A DNA stretch of 12,022 bases, taken from assembly GCA_003573635.1 (NCBI GenBank), contig QUTJ01031477.1:1-12022 (forward strand), written 5' to 3'. Below, piece after piece: positions 1 through 10,200 of the stretch. Numbering within the stretch: position 1 is the first letter of the stretch; each line of letters begins with the position of its first letter. A program made the position numbers and the translations under genes. A model generated the notes under the pieces. That model made no database searches. It was not told the DNA's origin and saw only the letters and a program-made list of their open reading frames with translations. This stretch comes from Goniomonas avonlea. Its lineage: Eukaryota > Cryptophyceae > Goniomonadida > Goniomonadaceae.

Positions 1-164
1 CCCTCTTCCACTCCGTCTCCCTCTCATTTTCCTCCTCCCCCCCCCCCCCCCCCCCCCCCCCCCGAAGTGTGTTTGGCTGCGAGTCCCTCGTCTCCGCGTC
101 TGTTTCGGTCTCTCACGTCCGTGTGTCGGCCTCTCTGTCAGTGTCTCAGTGCCTGTCGACGCAC
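1..164 (-). other. Probable start of intron 9 (or 3' untranslated region)
   Basis: Read on the transcribed strand this is GTGCGTCGACAGG followed by GAGACACTGACAGAGAGG-like purine-rich sequence and a 27-nt G run. That style matches intron 2 of the same gene. The gene's introns are about 175-350 nt, so the acceptor would lie beyond the left edge. If exon 9 is terminal, 1-137 would be 3' untranslated sequence; I see no AATAAA-type signal in it. Confidence 0.55.
37..63. repeat. Homopolymer C run (27 nt)
   Basis: The + strand has 27 consecutive C, preceded by a CT-rich stretch (1-36). In the transcript of the minus-strand gene this is a G run, the opposite orientation to the homopolymer of intron 5. 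Confidence 0.92.
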
Positions 165-1274
165 CGCACAGGCGGGGTCCGTCAAGTTGGCACCGTGTCC
201 AATCCAATCTGGCCTTGGCGGGAACGCTTTCCCGGCGTTCCTAGAGACAGACAGCCAAACGCGAGGGTACGAGTCCGATACTCCAGTGCTCGCGTTGTAC
301 GGTGAGTGCCACACGGCAGCGACCACCGGCCCGGTGGCAACGACAGAGACGCTCCCGGTCCCGCGCTGGGGCACAGAGGGACCCAGTACGTCCGTGGTCG
401 AGGCTGAGGACGACGTGCACAGGAAGCGAGGGTCCGCATACGGCTTCAGCGCAACTGCGACCGACCCGCCACTCATCCCCATGGGCCGCGACGCATCAGG
501 GGCGCCCTGTATGAATGTCGTCCACGCAGCGAGGGTAGTCGCGCCCGTAGACGCGGCGGCAGGCTGCAAGTTGTTGACCGCCGTGCGTGTCACGGTGCCG
601 CGGGTCCACGTGACCCCGTCAACCGACTCAGCAAACCAGATGTCGAACAGGGGCTGGACTCGGGGGGAGCAGCAGTACTGTCGCGACGCGAACAGCACCG
701 TCACTTTACCGGAGGCTTCCACGGTGGCAGTGAGCTGGCGAGCGCCAAACGGCTGCAGGAAGGACCCCGAGGTGTGCGCCGCGCCGGTGGACGGGCCGTT
801 GCAGAAGATATACGCGTCGATGTGTGGCCTGCGCGCCACAAACAGGTCCGCGTCGGACCCCGTACGACCAGAAGACTCCCAGGCAACCGTCCACTTGCCG
901 CTCCCCGTGCTGACGATCCGCGGTTGCCTATCGGAGACAGTATCGTTCAGCGCATCAATGTTGACGTGCTCGGGTTGGCCAAACTTGCCGCCCCCGTCGC
1001 TAGACACCGCCCAGAAGATATCGGAGTCGGGCGAAACCGTGAGGTTGGCCAGGGAGCCGGTGCTGTGCCACGCAATGGCGACCGTGGCGGCCCCGTCCCA
1101 GGCTAGCGACGGAGCGTAGACGTTAACTCCCTGGGCGTCTGGGAAAACAGGCCGCAGCGGACCGAACCGCACGCCCTTGGGGTCCGAGGGTGCTGTGGAG
1201 ATGCGGAGGCTGCGGTCACGTCCTGTCGCCACGGTAGCAGCGAGAAGCCAGCCACGGGTGCCCAAGGACAACAG
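165..1274 (-). CDS. Exon 9: C-terminal-most Asp-box blades in the window (3' end uncertain)
   Basis: This exon has 370 codons after the acceptor CCCCGCAG|CTG (phase 0). Asp-box-like motifs are SSDGGGKF (981-1004), SVDGVTW (606-626, one residue short) and SRNAGKAF (222-245), with a degenerate SDPKGVRF near 1164-1187. Blade strands such as APSLAWDGAATVAIAW and RIVSTGSGKWTVAW are canonical. A loop at about 780-870 carries a Cys-containing insertion (YIFCNGPSTG), and a CC pair occurs at QYCCSPRV. I end the exon at GCG|GTGCGT (donor G at 164), the same hexamer as intron 4's donor. If no splice occurs, the frame continues nine more codons to a TGA at 138-140. Confidence 0.82.
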
Positions 1275-4200
1275 CTGCGGGGAGGGTGAGCGATGCAACC
1301 AAGAGCAAAGACGTGGTGAAGCCGGAGAATCCCAGCATTCAGTGAACACGCTCAAGATCAACGGTATAAGGACGAGTCAGGCCGAGCGCGGTGTGTGGGG
1401 AAGGCTTCTCACACAGAAACCAAGCATCTTCTCTGTGAGTTGCAAGCAGGGAGAGGGAGAGGGAGAGGGAGAGGGAGAGGGAGAGGGAGTGGGAGAGGGA
1501 AGCCTGTGCCTCTCCCCCTGCTCTCCCTCCACCTCGCAGCCATCGAGAGACAAGGGGCACCTGCAGATCTCTGATGTCAACGCCCTCAAGCGGCGACGGA
1601 TTCAGTACAAAACTCGCGCCCGTGTCGTTGGAGAATATAACGCGAACCCCTTCCCTGGAGTCTGGCGCCAGAGGCAGAGCATCGCCAAGCCACGCCGTGA
1701 CGACCTGCGAGCCGTCGGACGAAGACGCCGTGGTCACAAACCTGTGCCGCCGTGGCTCCCTCGACGCCGCGAGGGACGAGAGGCGGTACATGGACGGGCA
1801 CATTGCCGGAGCCTCGGAGTTGGAGTTGCGGATGAAAGCGAGCGTGGGGACCGACCCAGCAACCGTCGCGGTCCGTACGTAGGTAGCGTAGAACGCTGAG
1901 TTTTGGTCGTTGCCGATTTCGACCGTGGAGCCTGTGACTCTGGGCTGGACTGACGTGGCTTCCTCTTCGATGAGCAGCTTGGGTGAGGACCAGGTTCTGC
2001 CGTTGTCGAAGCTCCTGGTCTCGCGCAGGGAAAAGTCGAGGTTCTGACCTTCCATGTACGTCACCTGCGGGGAGTGAGGTCGGACAGCCTGAGAAGACGC
2101 AGTGACTTCGAAAGCAACTCCTCGTACTACTCACACTGACAACATGCCAGGTCTCGCACGGCAGCTCAGGCGAGTAAGAGGAGAGTCACGGGTCCCACAG
2201 GAGACGAGTGAGAGGAGAGGAGAGTGAGGACCCGCCTCTCACTCGTCTCTCACTCGCCACCCACTCCTTCTCTCTACTCTTTCCCACTCCTCTACTCGCT
2301 CTCCTCCTCTCACTCTCCTCTCTCTCACCAGCCAAGCTTCGCCAGACGCAGTGACCCGAGGTTGCCGCTGTGTCAACACGTCGCCGTTCATCGAAGCCAG
2401 GAGAGGGCGCATGGCCGACCACTTTGTACCGTTGGAGGACACAGACATGTAGATGTCGTTGTCCTGGTCAGCGGCGAAGTAGACCTCCCATACAACAATC
2501 CAGCTGTCTTTGCCTGCGGGTTCCAGTTAGCGACAAACAACCTTGTTCGTGAGTACTTCAGGTGTCAACTTTGCAGAGGAGGACCCAGCAACCCACGACC
2601 CAGAGTCGAGGCTTGTTTGAGAGAGAGGGGGGGGAGAGAGAGAGAGAAAGGAGAGAGAGGTAAGTGAGAGAGGTAAGAGAGGGCGAGAGCTCACAGGCGA
2701 GTGAGAGGGAGAGGAGCAGGGAAAGAGGGAGGGAGCGGGCCGGAGCAAAAGAAAGAGCGGGCGAGGGAGGCATTCTCGTGTAGAGTGACACCACAGGTGT
2801 GTACCGTTGTATGCAATCCGCGCGTCCGCGTTCGTGATACCAGACTGCGTTGGATCGGTCAACGGGACTGCGAGGTTCCAGGTCACGCCGTCGTCGGTCG
2901 ACACCGACGTCATGATAACGTTGCCCTTGCTCCAGCAGAGCACCCACTGTCCCTTGCCGTCGCAGGCCAGCGAGGGGCTGGAGTCTGTCGCTGTGTCGTT
3001 GGCGTGGTGGACGGGAAACACAGCCGCGACGCGCCAGTGCGCCCCGTCGTCTGTGGACCTCGCCACCGCAAAGTCTTGGTCTGCCCCGAGACCCAGCGTC
3101 GGGTGGAGGTTGCTCTCGTACACGACGAGCACAGTGCCGGAGCCGCTCGCCACCATGGTGATCTGGCGGTCGTTGGCAGCGGCAGCGTCCACTGTCCCGT
3201 GGACGTCTACATACGAGGGAGGCGACCAGCGGTCGACCAGGCACTTCTCCTTGGACCAGGTGGGCAGCGCGGTGCGTGTTGCGAGGTTGGAGTCCCAGTG
3301 CATGAGATGCATTTTGTCCGTGGCGGTGCTAGACGGAGGTTCGGCGTATGAGACGATACGCAGGTCGTTTGATGTGGTCAAGCTGCGACGTGCGTGTCGT
3401 TAGGAAGCGAGGGGGGGGGGGGGGGGGGGGGGGGGGGGAGAGAGGGGGAGAGAGGGGGGGGGGGGGGGGAGAAGGGAGAGAGGGAGGGAGCAGGGTGGAG
3501 GGAGGGAGAGAGAGCCGGAGAGAGAGAAGAGACAGAGAAAGAGGCAGAGACAGGCACACAAACACGCACGCACACAGAGAGGGAGAGAGATACAGACAGA
3601 CAGTCAGAGAGACAGAGAAAGAGCCAGTCAGAGACAGTCGAGAAAGGAACATGGGGGGCGGGGAGAGAGAGGAAGAAACATGGGGGAGGGGGGTGGCTGC
3701 ACCTGAGCGACTTCACCCTGCCAGAGTCCGTGGTCGCATTCCCCGAGGCAGCAGCCGGGAAGGTCCACGTCCGACCGTCGTCGTGGCTCTCGGCAATCAT
3801 CACGTCGTCGTCGTTGCCTGACGACCCGCCAAGCCCAGGCTCGTCGGACACCCACGCGACCACCCACACTCCGCTTTTCGTCACAGACACGCGGGGGGCG
3901 CGATCGTGTCCAGCGTCGTCAGCTGCGTTTGAGTTAACTACTCCTGGGGTTGTCCAGGTGAAGCCGTTGTCCAGGGACAGCGAAAACATGATGTCGGCGT
4001 CGGTGCCCGTGACGCCGTTGTTGAAGGGGTAGGAGCCGTGAGACTCCCAGACGACCATGTAGACAGAGAAGGTTGTAGACCGGACGTGGACTGCGATGTC
4101 GGGGGAGAGGTCGTCACCGGTGTCGGACGGAGCAATCTGCGTAAGAGTTTCTACAAACAGCCTGACAACCGAGGAGAGCCAACGAGCCGATCGCGACACA

Positions 4201-7200
4201 CACACAGGTATGAAAGGGGACAGGCGTCAAAAAAACTGTACAATCACACTCCAATCGGCCATCTCCCCACCTTCCCCTGTCTCTGCCATCTCCCCACCTT
4301 CCCCTGTCTCTGCCATCTCCCCACCTTCCCCTGTCTCTGGTCGCAAATGCACTGAGGGATGCTCGCTCAGCCTCTCAGCCTCTCAGCCTTTCTGCCTCCC
4401 CCTCCTTCGTTCTGTCTCTTCTCGATCCCACTCTCTCGGTACCTCTCTCAGTCTCGCCCCCTCCCTGTCGCTGTCGCGAACGCACCGAGGGAAACATGAG
4501 AGCGCTCGCCCGCCACGTCAGCCCTCCGTCAGCGCTAACGGAAAGGAAAATGTCGCTATCGACGCCGATACCCATGGAGCCCTGGACCTGCCCGCAGCAC
4601 GACACGCCGACGTTTTTCTTATAGTTGCAGGTTGTCGCGTAGAAGGGCGTCGGCCAGCACTTGTGGATCGAGTCCTCCGTCCCAGCGCACGACACCTGCG
4701 ACAGCAGCACAGCGGTAAGCGGAGCCGTCCCGAAGCGGTTCATATGGGCCCGAGGTTGCGCCGGCGTGTACCCGAACGCGCCGCAGACGACCTTGGCGTT
4801 GGCAGTGTGGTTGGCGACGGCGTTCTGGTCCCAGTTGTCGTCGCACACGCTGCCCCACAGTCCGTCGTTGTCCTTGGCCTCCAGCCGGCAGAAGCCGTTC
4901 TGGCAGTCTTTGAGTCTCATTCCGTTCTTTTCCTCACCTGGGGTGGCCCCAGACTGACCGCACTGCGACACTCGGTCCGCATAGTGCCAGACGACGATAG
5001 CGACATTGCCAGTGCCGGAGGCGACGCGGGGGGAGGAGGCAGCGTAGGTCGGGCCCGTTGTCTCGGGCAGGGAGTGCACGCCGTTCTGCAGCGACACGGG
5101 GGTGGACCAGGTCTGTAGTGGCGGCGTTATTGTCACGTGGCACAAAATGCCATGTGCAGGCCTGTCTGAGTCTGTCTGTTGTTCGAGTCCCACTGTCTGA
5201 GGATCTTCTGGCTCTTTCGTTGAGTGTCACAAGATGCCACAAATGGATGTTTGAGTCTGCCTGTCTGTCTCTGTTCGAGTCCCGTTGTCAGAGGATCTGC
5301 TTCATTGCCAGGGATCAGGGTCGATAGACCGCCGAAAACAACATGAGACAAGCACAGTACAGCAAAACAGGAGCAGGGAGGAGGGAGGAGGAAGAAGGGA
5401 GGAGGGAGGAGGTGGAAGAAGGGAGGAGGGAGGCGGCAGCAGTTTACCTGGCCCTCGTTCAGACTAACGGCGGCCATAATTGCCGAAGTCGTCACCCACG
5501 TCATGATCACACGCGTCGACGACATTGTAAGCTGGGGCGACCTCGGTTGCGGACCAGCGATGGGTGGTCCCAGGCCATACAGACTCATAACGCACGAGTC
5601 AGTGAGCCACGGCGACACTAGATTGCGGATCCCGGTGATCGAGCCCGTCCACGCCTCGAGCACGACAGTGCCGTTCGGGTTGTAGTACCCAGCAACCGAC
5701 GAGTTCGACCCCGCTGAGGCGACGAAGGGCAACGCCTGCGAGTCCGTGTCCCCGGTCGCCTCGCTGTTGATCACGAGCACTTCGCTCCACGTCGCGCCCA
5801 GATCGAGCGACTCAGCCACAAGGACGTCGGTGTCGCTGCCGATGGTCTGCGTCATGGTGTGTGTGCTGAGCCACACGGCCGTGAAGCGCCCAGCGACGGC
5901 GTCCAGGCGGGGCGAGGACTCGACAACGTCGCCGCTGTTCCAGAGTGCAGTCGGAGTGCTCCACGTCAGGCCGCCGTCCGTCGAGCGGGAGGTTAGGATC
6001 GAGGCGCCGCGAGAGTAGAGCGAGACGTAGACGCCGCTCTGGTACGCAACCTGCGGGGTGGTGTCGTCGTACTTGTCGTCGTCGACCGAAGAGGCAATTG
6101 CTGTGTTGAGGGGAGAAGCCTGGGGAGGGTTGTGAGAGTGTGAACGGACACGGGGCTTCGAGCCTCTCTCGGTCTGTCTCTGCCATGGGCTCTGTCTTTG
6201 ACTCTGTCTCTGTTTCTCTCTGTCTGGGCTCTGTGAGAGGTTGAAACAAGCACTGTCGCTGTCTCTGACCAAAATGTCACTGCCATGGAGGGCGTGCCCA
6301 AACAACCCCAATGTGATCTGAGCGCAAATACACCCTCGCAAAAGTGTCCTGTGCCGCTGCAGAAGCTGGGCCAAAAGCACGATAACCCACCGTGCCCCAG
6401 TTAACGCCAGAATCAGAAGACACCGCGACCATAATGTCAGTGTCATTGCCGAGCTCCGTCAGCCTGCGGGTGCACATCAGCCGCCCGTACACGGCGTCGT
6501 ACTCCAGGTCCTCGTCGCACTCCGCGCACGACAGCATCAGGTCCATAGTGTGGTCGCAGGTCGCGGGCACAGTGAGCGAGCCACAAGTGGCAGGGTCGGA
6601 CTCTGAGGTGCAAGTTTGCTGGGCGCGAGCAATAGGGCGAAGATCTCGAAAGACAGCAGCGGTCGACGTGTAGGCCGTCTGGGGCAAAGGTGAGTGGGCG
6701 AATCGTTTCCGTTGGTGTTAGTTTGTGTAGAGGCTCAGCATAAAGTGGTGCGGCTAGAGGGGGGCGACTCGCGATCGTTTCCGTTGGTGTTAGTTTGTGT
6801 AGAAGCTAAGCACAAAGAGGTGCGGCTAGAGGGGGGCAACAGCTCAAATGGGCTCCCCACTTTGAAAATATGGTGTGGTCATTGATTAGAACGGATAACG
6901 AACACGGTCTCAATGGATTGATTGACTGAAATGAACACAATACTGACAAAGAAACAGGCACATGACAGACAAGAAACAGATCTGACACCTGTCTGGTCGT
7001 TGGTGGCGTCGCAGCTGTCTCCGCTCCAAGCACCTGCCATGCCGAGTTGTCGTTGGAGCCTGAGAGCGAGTATGCCACCGGGTCATATTCAGTCGTCGTG
7101 CCAGTGTACAGTGTGAACCACGTCACGTTGCGCCGCGTCCCGAGGTCCAGAACCAATGACACGGCGCGGCTTGGGTTGAGGCCCGTGTCAACACGCAGTG

Positions 7201-10200
7201 CAGTGTACGTGTGCCCGTCGATAACCTGTGTAGCGTTGGCTCCTTGGCAGGTTTGCGAGCATGTAAACGCGACCTCGCCCGGCCCAATCGCTGGGCTGGA
7301 CGCAACTGAGACGGCTGGGACGTCGTTGGCTCGAATCGTGAATAGGGGAGAGTTCGCCGCGTGTGTGACGGGCAGCGTGAAGCCTTGGACAATGATAGTG
7401 ACAGGCCCAGCGGCGACGCTAGAGGTCAGGCGCTGCAGCACTAGCGTCCACGTAGACGACGTCCACGTCGCCTGGTAGTTGGTGTCCGTCGATGTCGAGA
7501 TGGACGGGTTACTGAAGCTGTTGGTGAAGCCGGGGAGAACCAGGGTGATCTTCTCGCCTGGGTCGAAGCCTAGATTGCCGGTGAAGCTCACGGTAACAAG
7601 CACTTTCGCGAAGGAGACGGTGCTGTTGTAGGCCAGGCTGGTAGCGCTCAGCGTGATGTACTTGCTAATCGGAGACTGCGTCGTGATGGTCGTCGCTGTG
7701 CCTTTGTTCGCCAAGATAGTGATGCCTGCGGTGCTGGTCCCGAGCCCATTGGGCAGAGTGAAGCCGCCAACCTTGACGGTGAGTTCCGCAATGGCAGTGG
7801 ACGAGGTGGTGCGAGTGAGCACCAGCTTCGTGGTGGCCTGGGTCCAGGACGACGTGTAAAACGCGTCGGTTCCTGCAGAGACAGTGGGCGCCGTGGCTGC
7901 GTTCGTGAACCCCGGCAACGCGATGGTAAGCGTGTCTGCCGCAGCAATCGCGACGTGGGGGGTGAACTTGAACGTGATGTCGACGTTGGTGGACAGGCCC
8001 AGCGTGGAGCTGTAGCTGATTGCGGTCGCAAACAGCGTGATCTGCTTGACAATTTCCTCCGTGGTGCCGAACGAGGCAGCGGTGCCGGCGTTGGCCTTGA
8101 TTGTGAAGCCCGCGTGGTTCGCGGCAACAGGAAGCGCCGGCAGCGAGAAACCAGCCACGGTGACCGACTGCGCGGTGGTGCCTGTCGCAGTGTTGGTCCG
8201 AGTCAGCCGCAGCGTCGTGGTGGCGGCCGTCCACACTGAGGCGTAGTCCGACGCCACCGTCGGCGTCGAGGACGGGTTGCTGCAGTCTGGGAGGACAATG
8301 AAGAGCTGGTCGCCGACGGCGAGGGTCACGGAGGGCGTGTACGCGAAGGTGATGGACACGCTCGTGGACCCGGCCGCAGCGTTGCTGAAGGTCATTGCCG
8401 TGGAGGACAGCGTGATGGCCGTGGCGGTGGTGATCGCGGGGCTTGTGGCGAAGGCAGCCGCAGTGCCGGAGTTCGCCTTGATGGTCAGCGTCGCGGAGTT
8501 GGCCGCGAGAGACGCGGGCGTGACGAACCCAGCCACTACGACGGTGAGTGCAGCGCCGGAAGCTGTGCCACTCGTGAGGCGAGTGAGAACCAGCGTGCTG
8601 CTTCCCGCGGTCCAGCTGGCAGCGTAGTTGGCGTCGGTGCCTGCAGAGACGGTAGGCGCTGCAGCGTCGTTGGTGAAGCCTGCGAGGACGACTGTGATGG
8701 TGTCGGTGGTCGCGACGGGAACGTCCGGCGTGAAGCCGATGGTCACGAGTACGCCGTGGCGTGAGCCGACAGTCGAGCTGTAGGTGAGCACTGTGCCCGT
8801 CAGGGTGATGGTCGCGTGAATCTGCGGGCTGGAGGGGATGGCGGAGACAGTGCCGGAGTTGGCCTGGATGGTCAAAGTGTTGGAGTTGAGGGCGAGGCCG
8901 TTCGGGAGAGTGAACCCGCCCACGGCCACCGACAGGGGAGTGGCAGCCGCAGAGGCAGAGGTCTTGCGGGTCAAAGTTAGCGTGGTTGTCGACTGCGTCC
9001 AAGAGGAGTCGTAGTTAGGGTCCGGCGTCGCTGAGACAGCGGGCGCTGTGGCCGCGTTGGTGAACCCAGCCAGCACGACGTGGATTTGCGCAAGGGGGTC
9101 GAGTGCAACGGAAGCGGTAAAGCCGATGGTGACTGTAACAGCAGTCGCCGAGCCGACAGTAGAGCTGTAGGTCAACGATGTGGAAGTCAACACCACGGAC
9201 ACAGGCGCAACGAGCGAGCTGCTGTGCTGAATCGCAGCGGCTGTACCTGAGTTCGCCTTGATAGTCAGCGTCGCGGAGTTGGCACCGAGCGTCTCGGGAG
9301 TCGTGAAGCCGGCGATCACCACAGTCAGCGCGGCGACGGCAGTGGCACTGGTGATTCGGGTCAGCACCAACGTGGTTGTACCCTGCGTCCACGCTGCAGT
9401 GTAGAGCGCGTCAGTGCCAGCGGACACAGTGGGCGTCGACGATGGGTTGGTGAACCCTGCAAGCACAACCGTGACTGTATCGGCGGGGGCGATGGGGTTG
9501 TCCACAGTGAAACCCACAGTGATAGTCACGCCAGAGCGGCCTCCCACGAGGGTGCTGTAGCCCAACGAGGTCGCAGACAACGCAATCGTGGCGTGAATTT
9601 GCGGGCTGGTGCCGACAGCGGCAGCAGCGCCAGCGTTCGCCTTGATTGTAAGCGTCGCCGAGTTGGCAGACAAACCATTCGGCAACGTGAAGCCAGCGAT
9701 CACGACGTCGAGGGCAGTGGTGGCCGAGGCAGTTGTCTTGCGAGTGAGGACCAGCGACGTGGTCGACTGTATCCAAGCAGCATCGTAGTTAGCGTCCGAG
9801 GCTGTGCCTGCAGATACAGTAGGCGCGGTAGCTGCGTTGCTGAAGCCAGGGAGAACAACGGTGAGCTGGTCACTGGTGGCAATTGAGACGGATGGCGTAT
9901 AGCCGAGGGTGACAGTGACGCCAGTGGCCGTTCCAACGGTCGAGCTGTAGGCGAGAGTGGTCGACGACAAGGAGATGGAGGTCGCTGCGGTGATTGCAGT
10001 ACACAAGGGAATGGGCGCCGCAGTCCCAGCGTTGGCCTTGATGGTGAACCCAGCGGCGTTCGCAGCCAGAGTGGACGGGAGAGTGAACCCGCCGACCACA
10101 ACCGTGACAGCGTTTGTCCCAGAAGCCGACGACGTGCGAGTTAGCACCAATGTGGTTGTTGACTCAGACCATCCAGCAACATAGTTGGCGTCAGTGCCAG

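Larger units (their letters stand above)
5113..5447 (-). other. Intron 3 (335 nt), interrupts an Asp-box
   Basis: The donor is CAG|GTAAAC and the acceptor CACTACAG|ACC, phase 0. Joining the exons gives SLNEGQTW, a complete Asp-box, which is strong evidence for this splice. An ATAAC branch-point-like motif lies at 5126-5130. The donor-proximal part (5372-5433) is a purine-rich GGAGGGAGGA / GGAAGAAGG repeat on the + strand. The rest carries an imperfect ~90-bp duplication. Confidence 0.88.
165..6678 (-). other. Asp-box (BNR) beta-propeller region, ~14 boxes recognisable
   Basis: Boxes in gene order: 6397-6420, 5961-5984, 5787-5810, split 5448-5465 plus 5107-5112, 4513-4536, 3954-3977, 3765-3788, 3034-3057, 2878-2901, 2419-2445 (degenerate), 1990-2013, 1609-1632, 981-1004, 606-626 and 222-245. 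The consensus is S-x-D-x-G-x-T-W at a beta hairpin, preceded by 'SDxDIxVxxS' and followed about 20-30 residues later by 'PRVxxxGxxxxVVW'. Sialidase-superfamily propellers have six or more blades, so this is enough for at least two propellers, or one plus extra blades. Similar tandem BNR strings occur in secreted proteins without sialidase activity. Function is unknown. Confidence 0.85.

Noticed and set aside
67-1119. 350-codon open frame on the + strand
   Set aside because: It lies exactly opposite exon 9, which has clear Asp-box blades on the minus strand. Its protein has no recognisable domain, and its openness follows from the GC-rich codon use of the real exon.
2201-2249. Rho-independent terminator
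   Set aside because: The inverted repeat has a 19-nt loop and no following T run, and it is inside an intron.
3378-3700. Open frames giving Ser/Pro/Leu or Gly/Glu/Arg runs across intron 5
   Set aside because: They are translations of homopolymers and GAGA/CAGA low-complexity DNA, bounded by matching splice sites.
4259-4339. CRISPR-like array
   Set aside because: The three 27-bp copies are directly adjacent without spacers and lie in a eukaryotic intron. It is a minisatellite.
5173-5283. tRNA gene suggested by GTTCGAGTCCC
   Set aside because: The flanking bases cannot pair as a T-stem, and no acceptor stem, D-arm or anticodon arm is present at either copy.
165-6678. Catalytically active sialidase
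   Set aside because: Asp-boxes are structural. I could not find an FRIP-type arginine motif, the arginine triad or the Tyr/Glu pair in a convincing arrangement, so enzymatic activity is not claimed.
7665-9002. 445-codon alternative frame on the minus strand within the repeat array
   Set aside because: This is a frame-shifted reading of the same repeats. It gives a His/Arg/Cys-rich sequence without domain signal, while the chosen frame gives regular repeats for over 5 kb.
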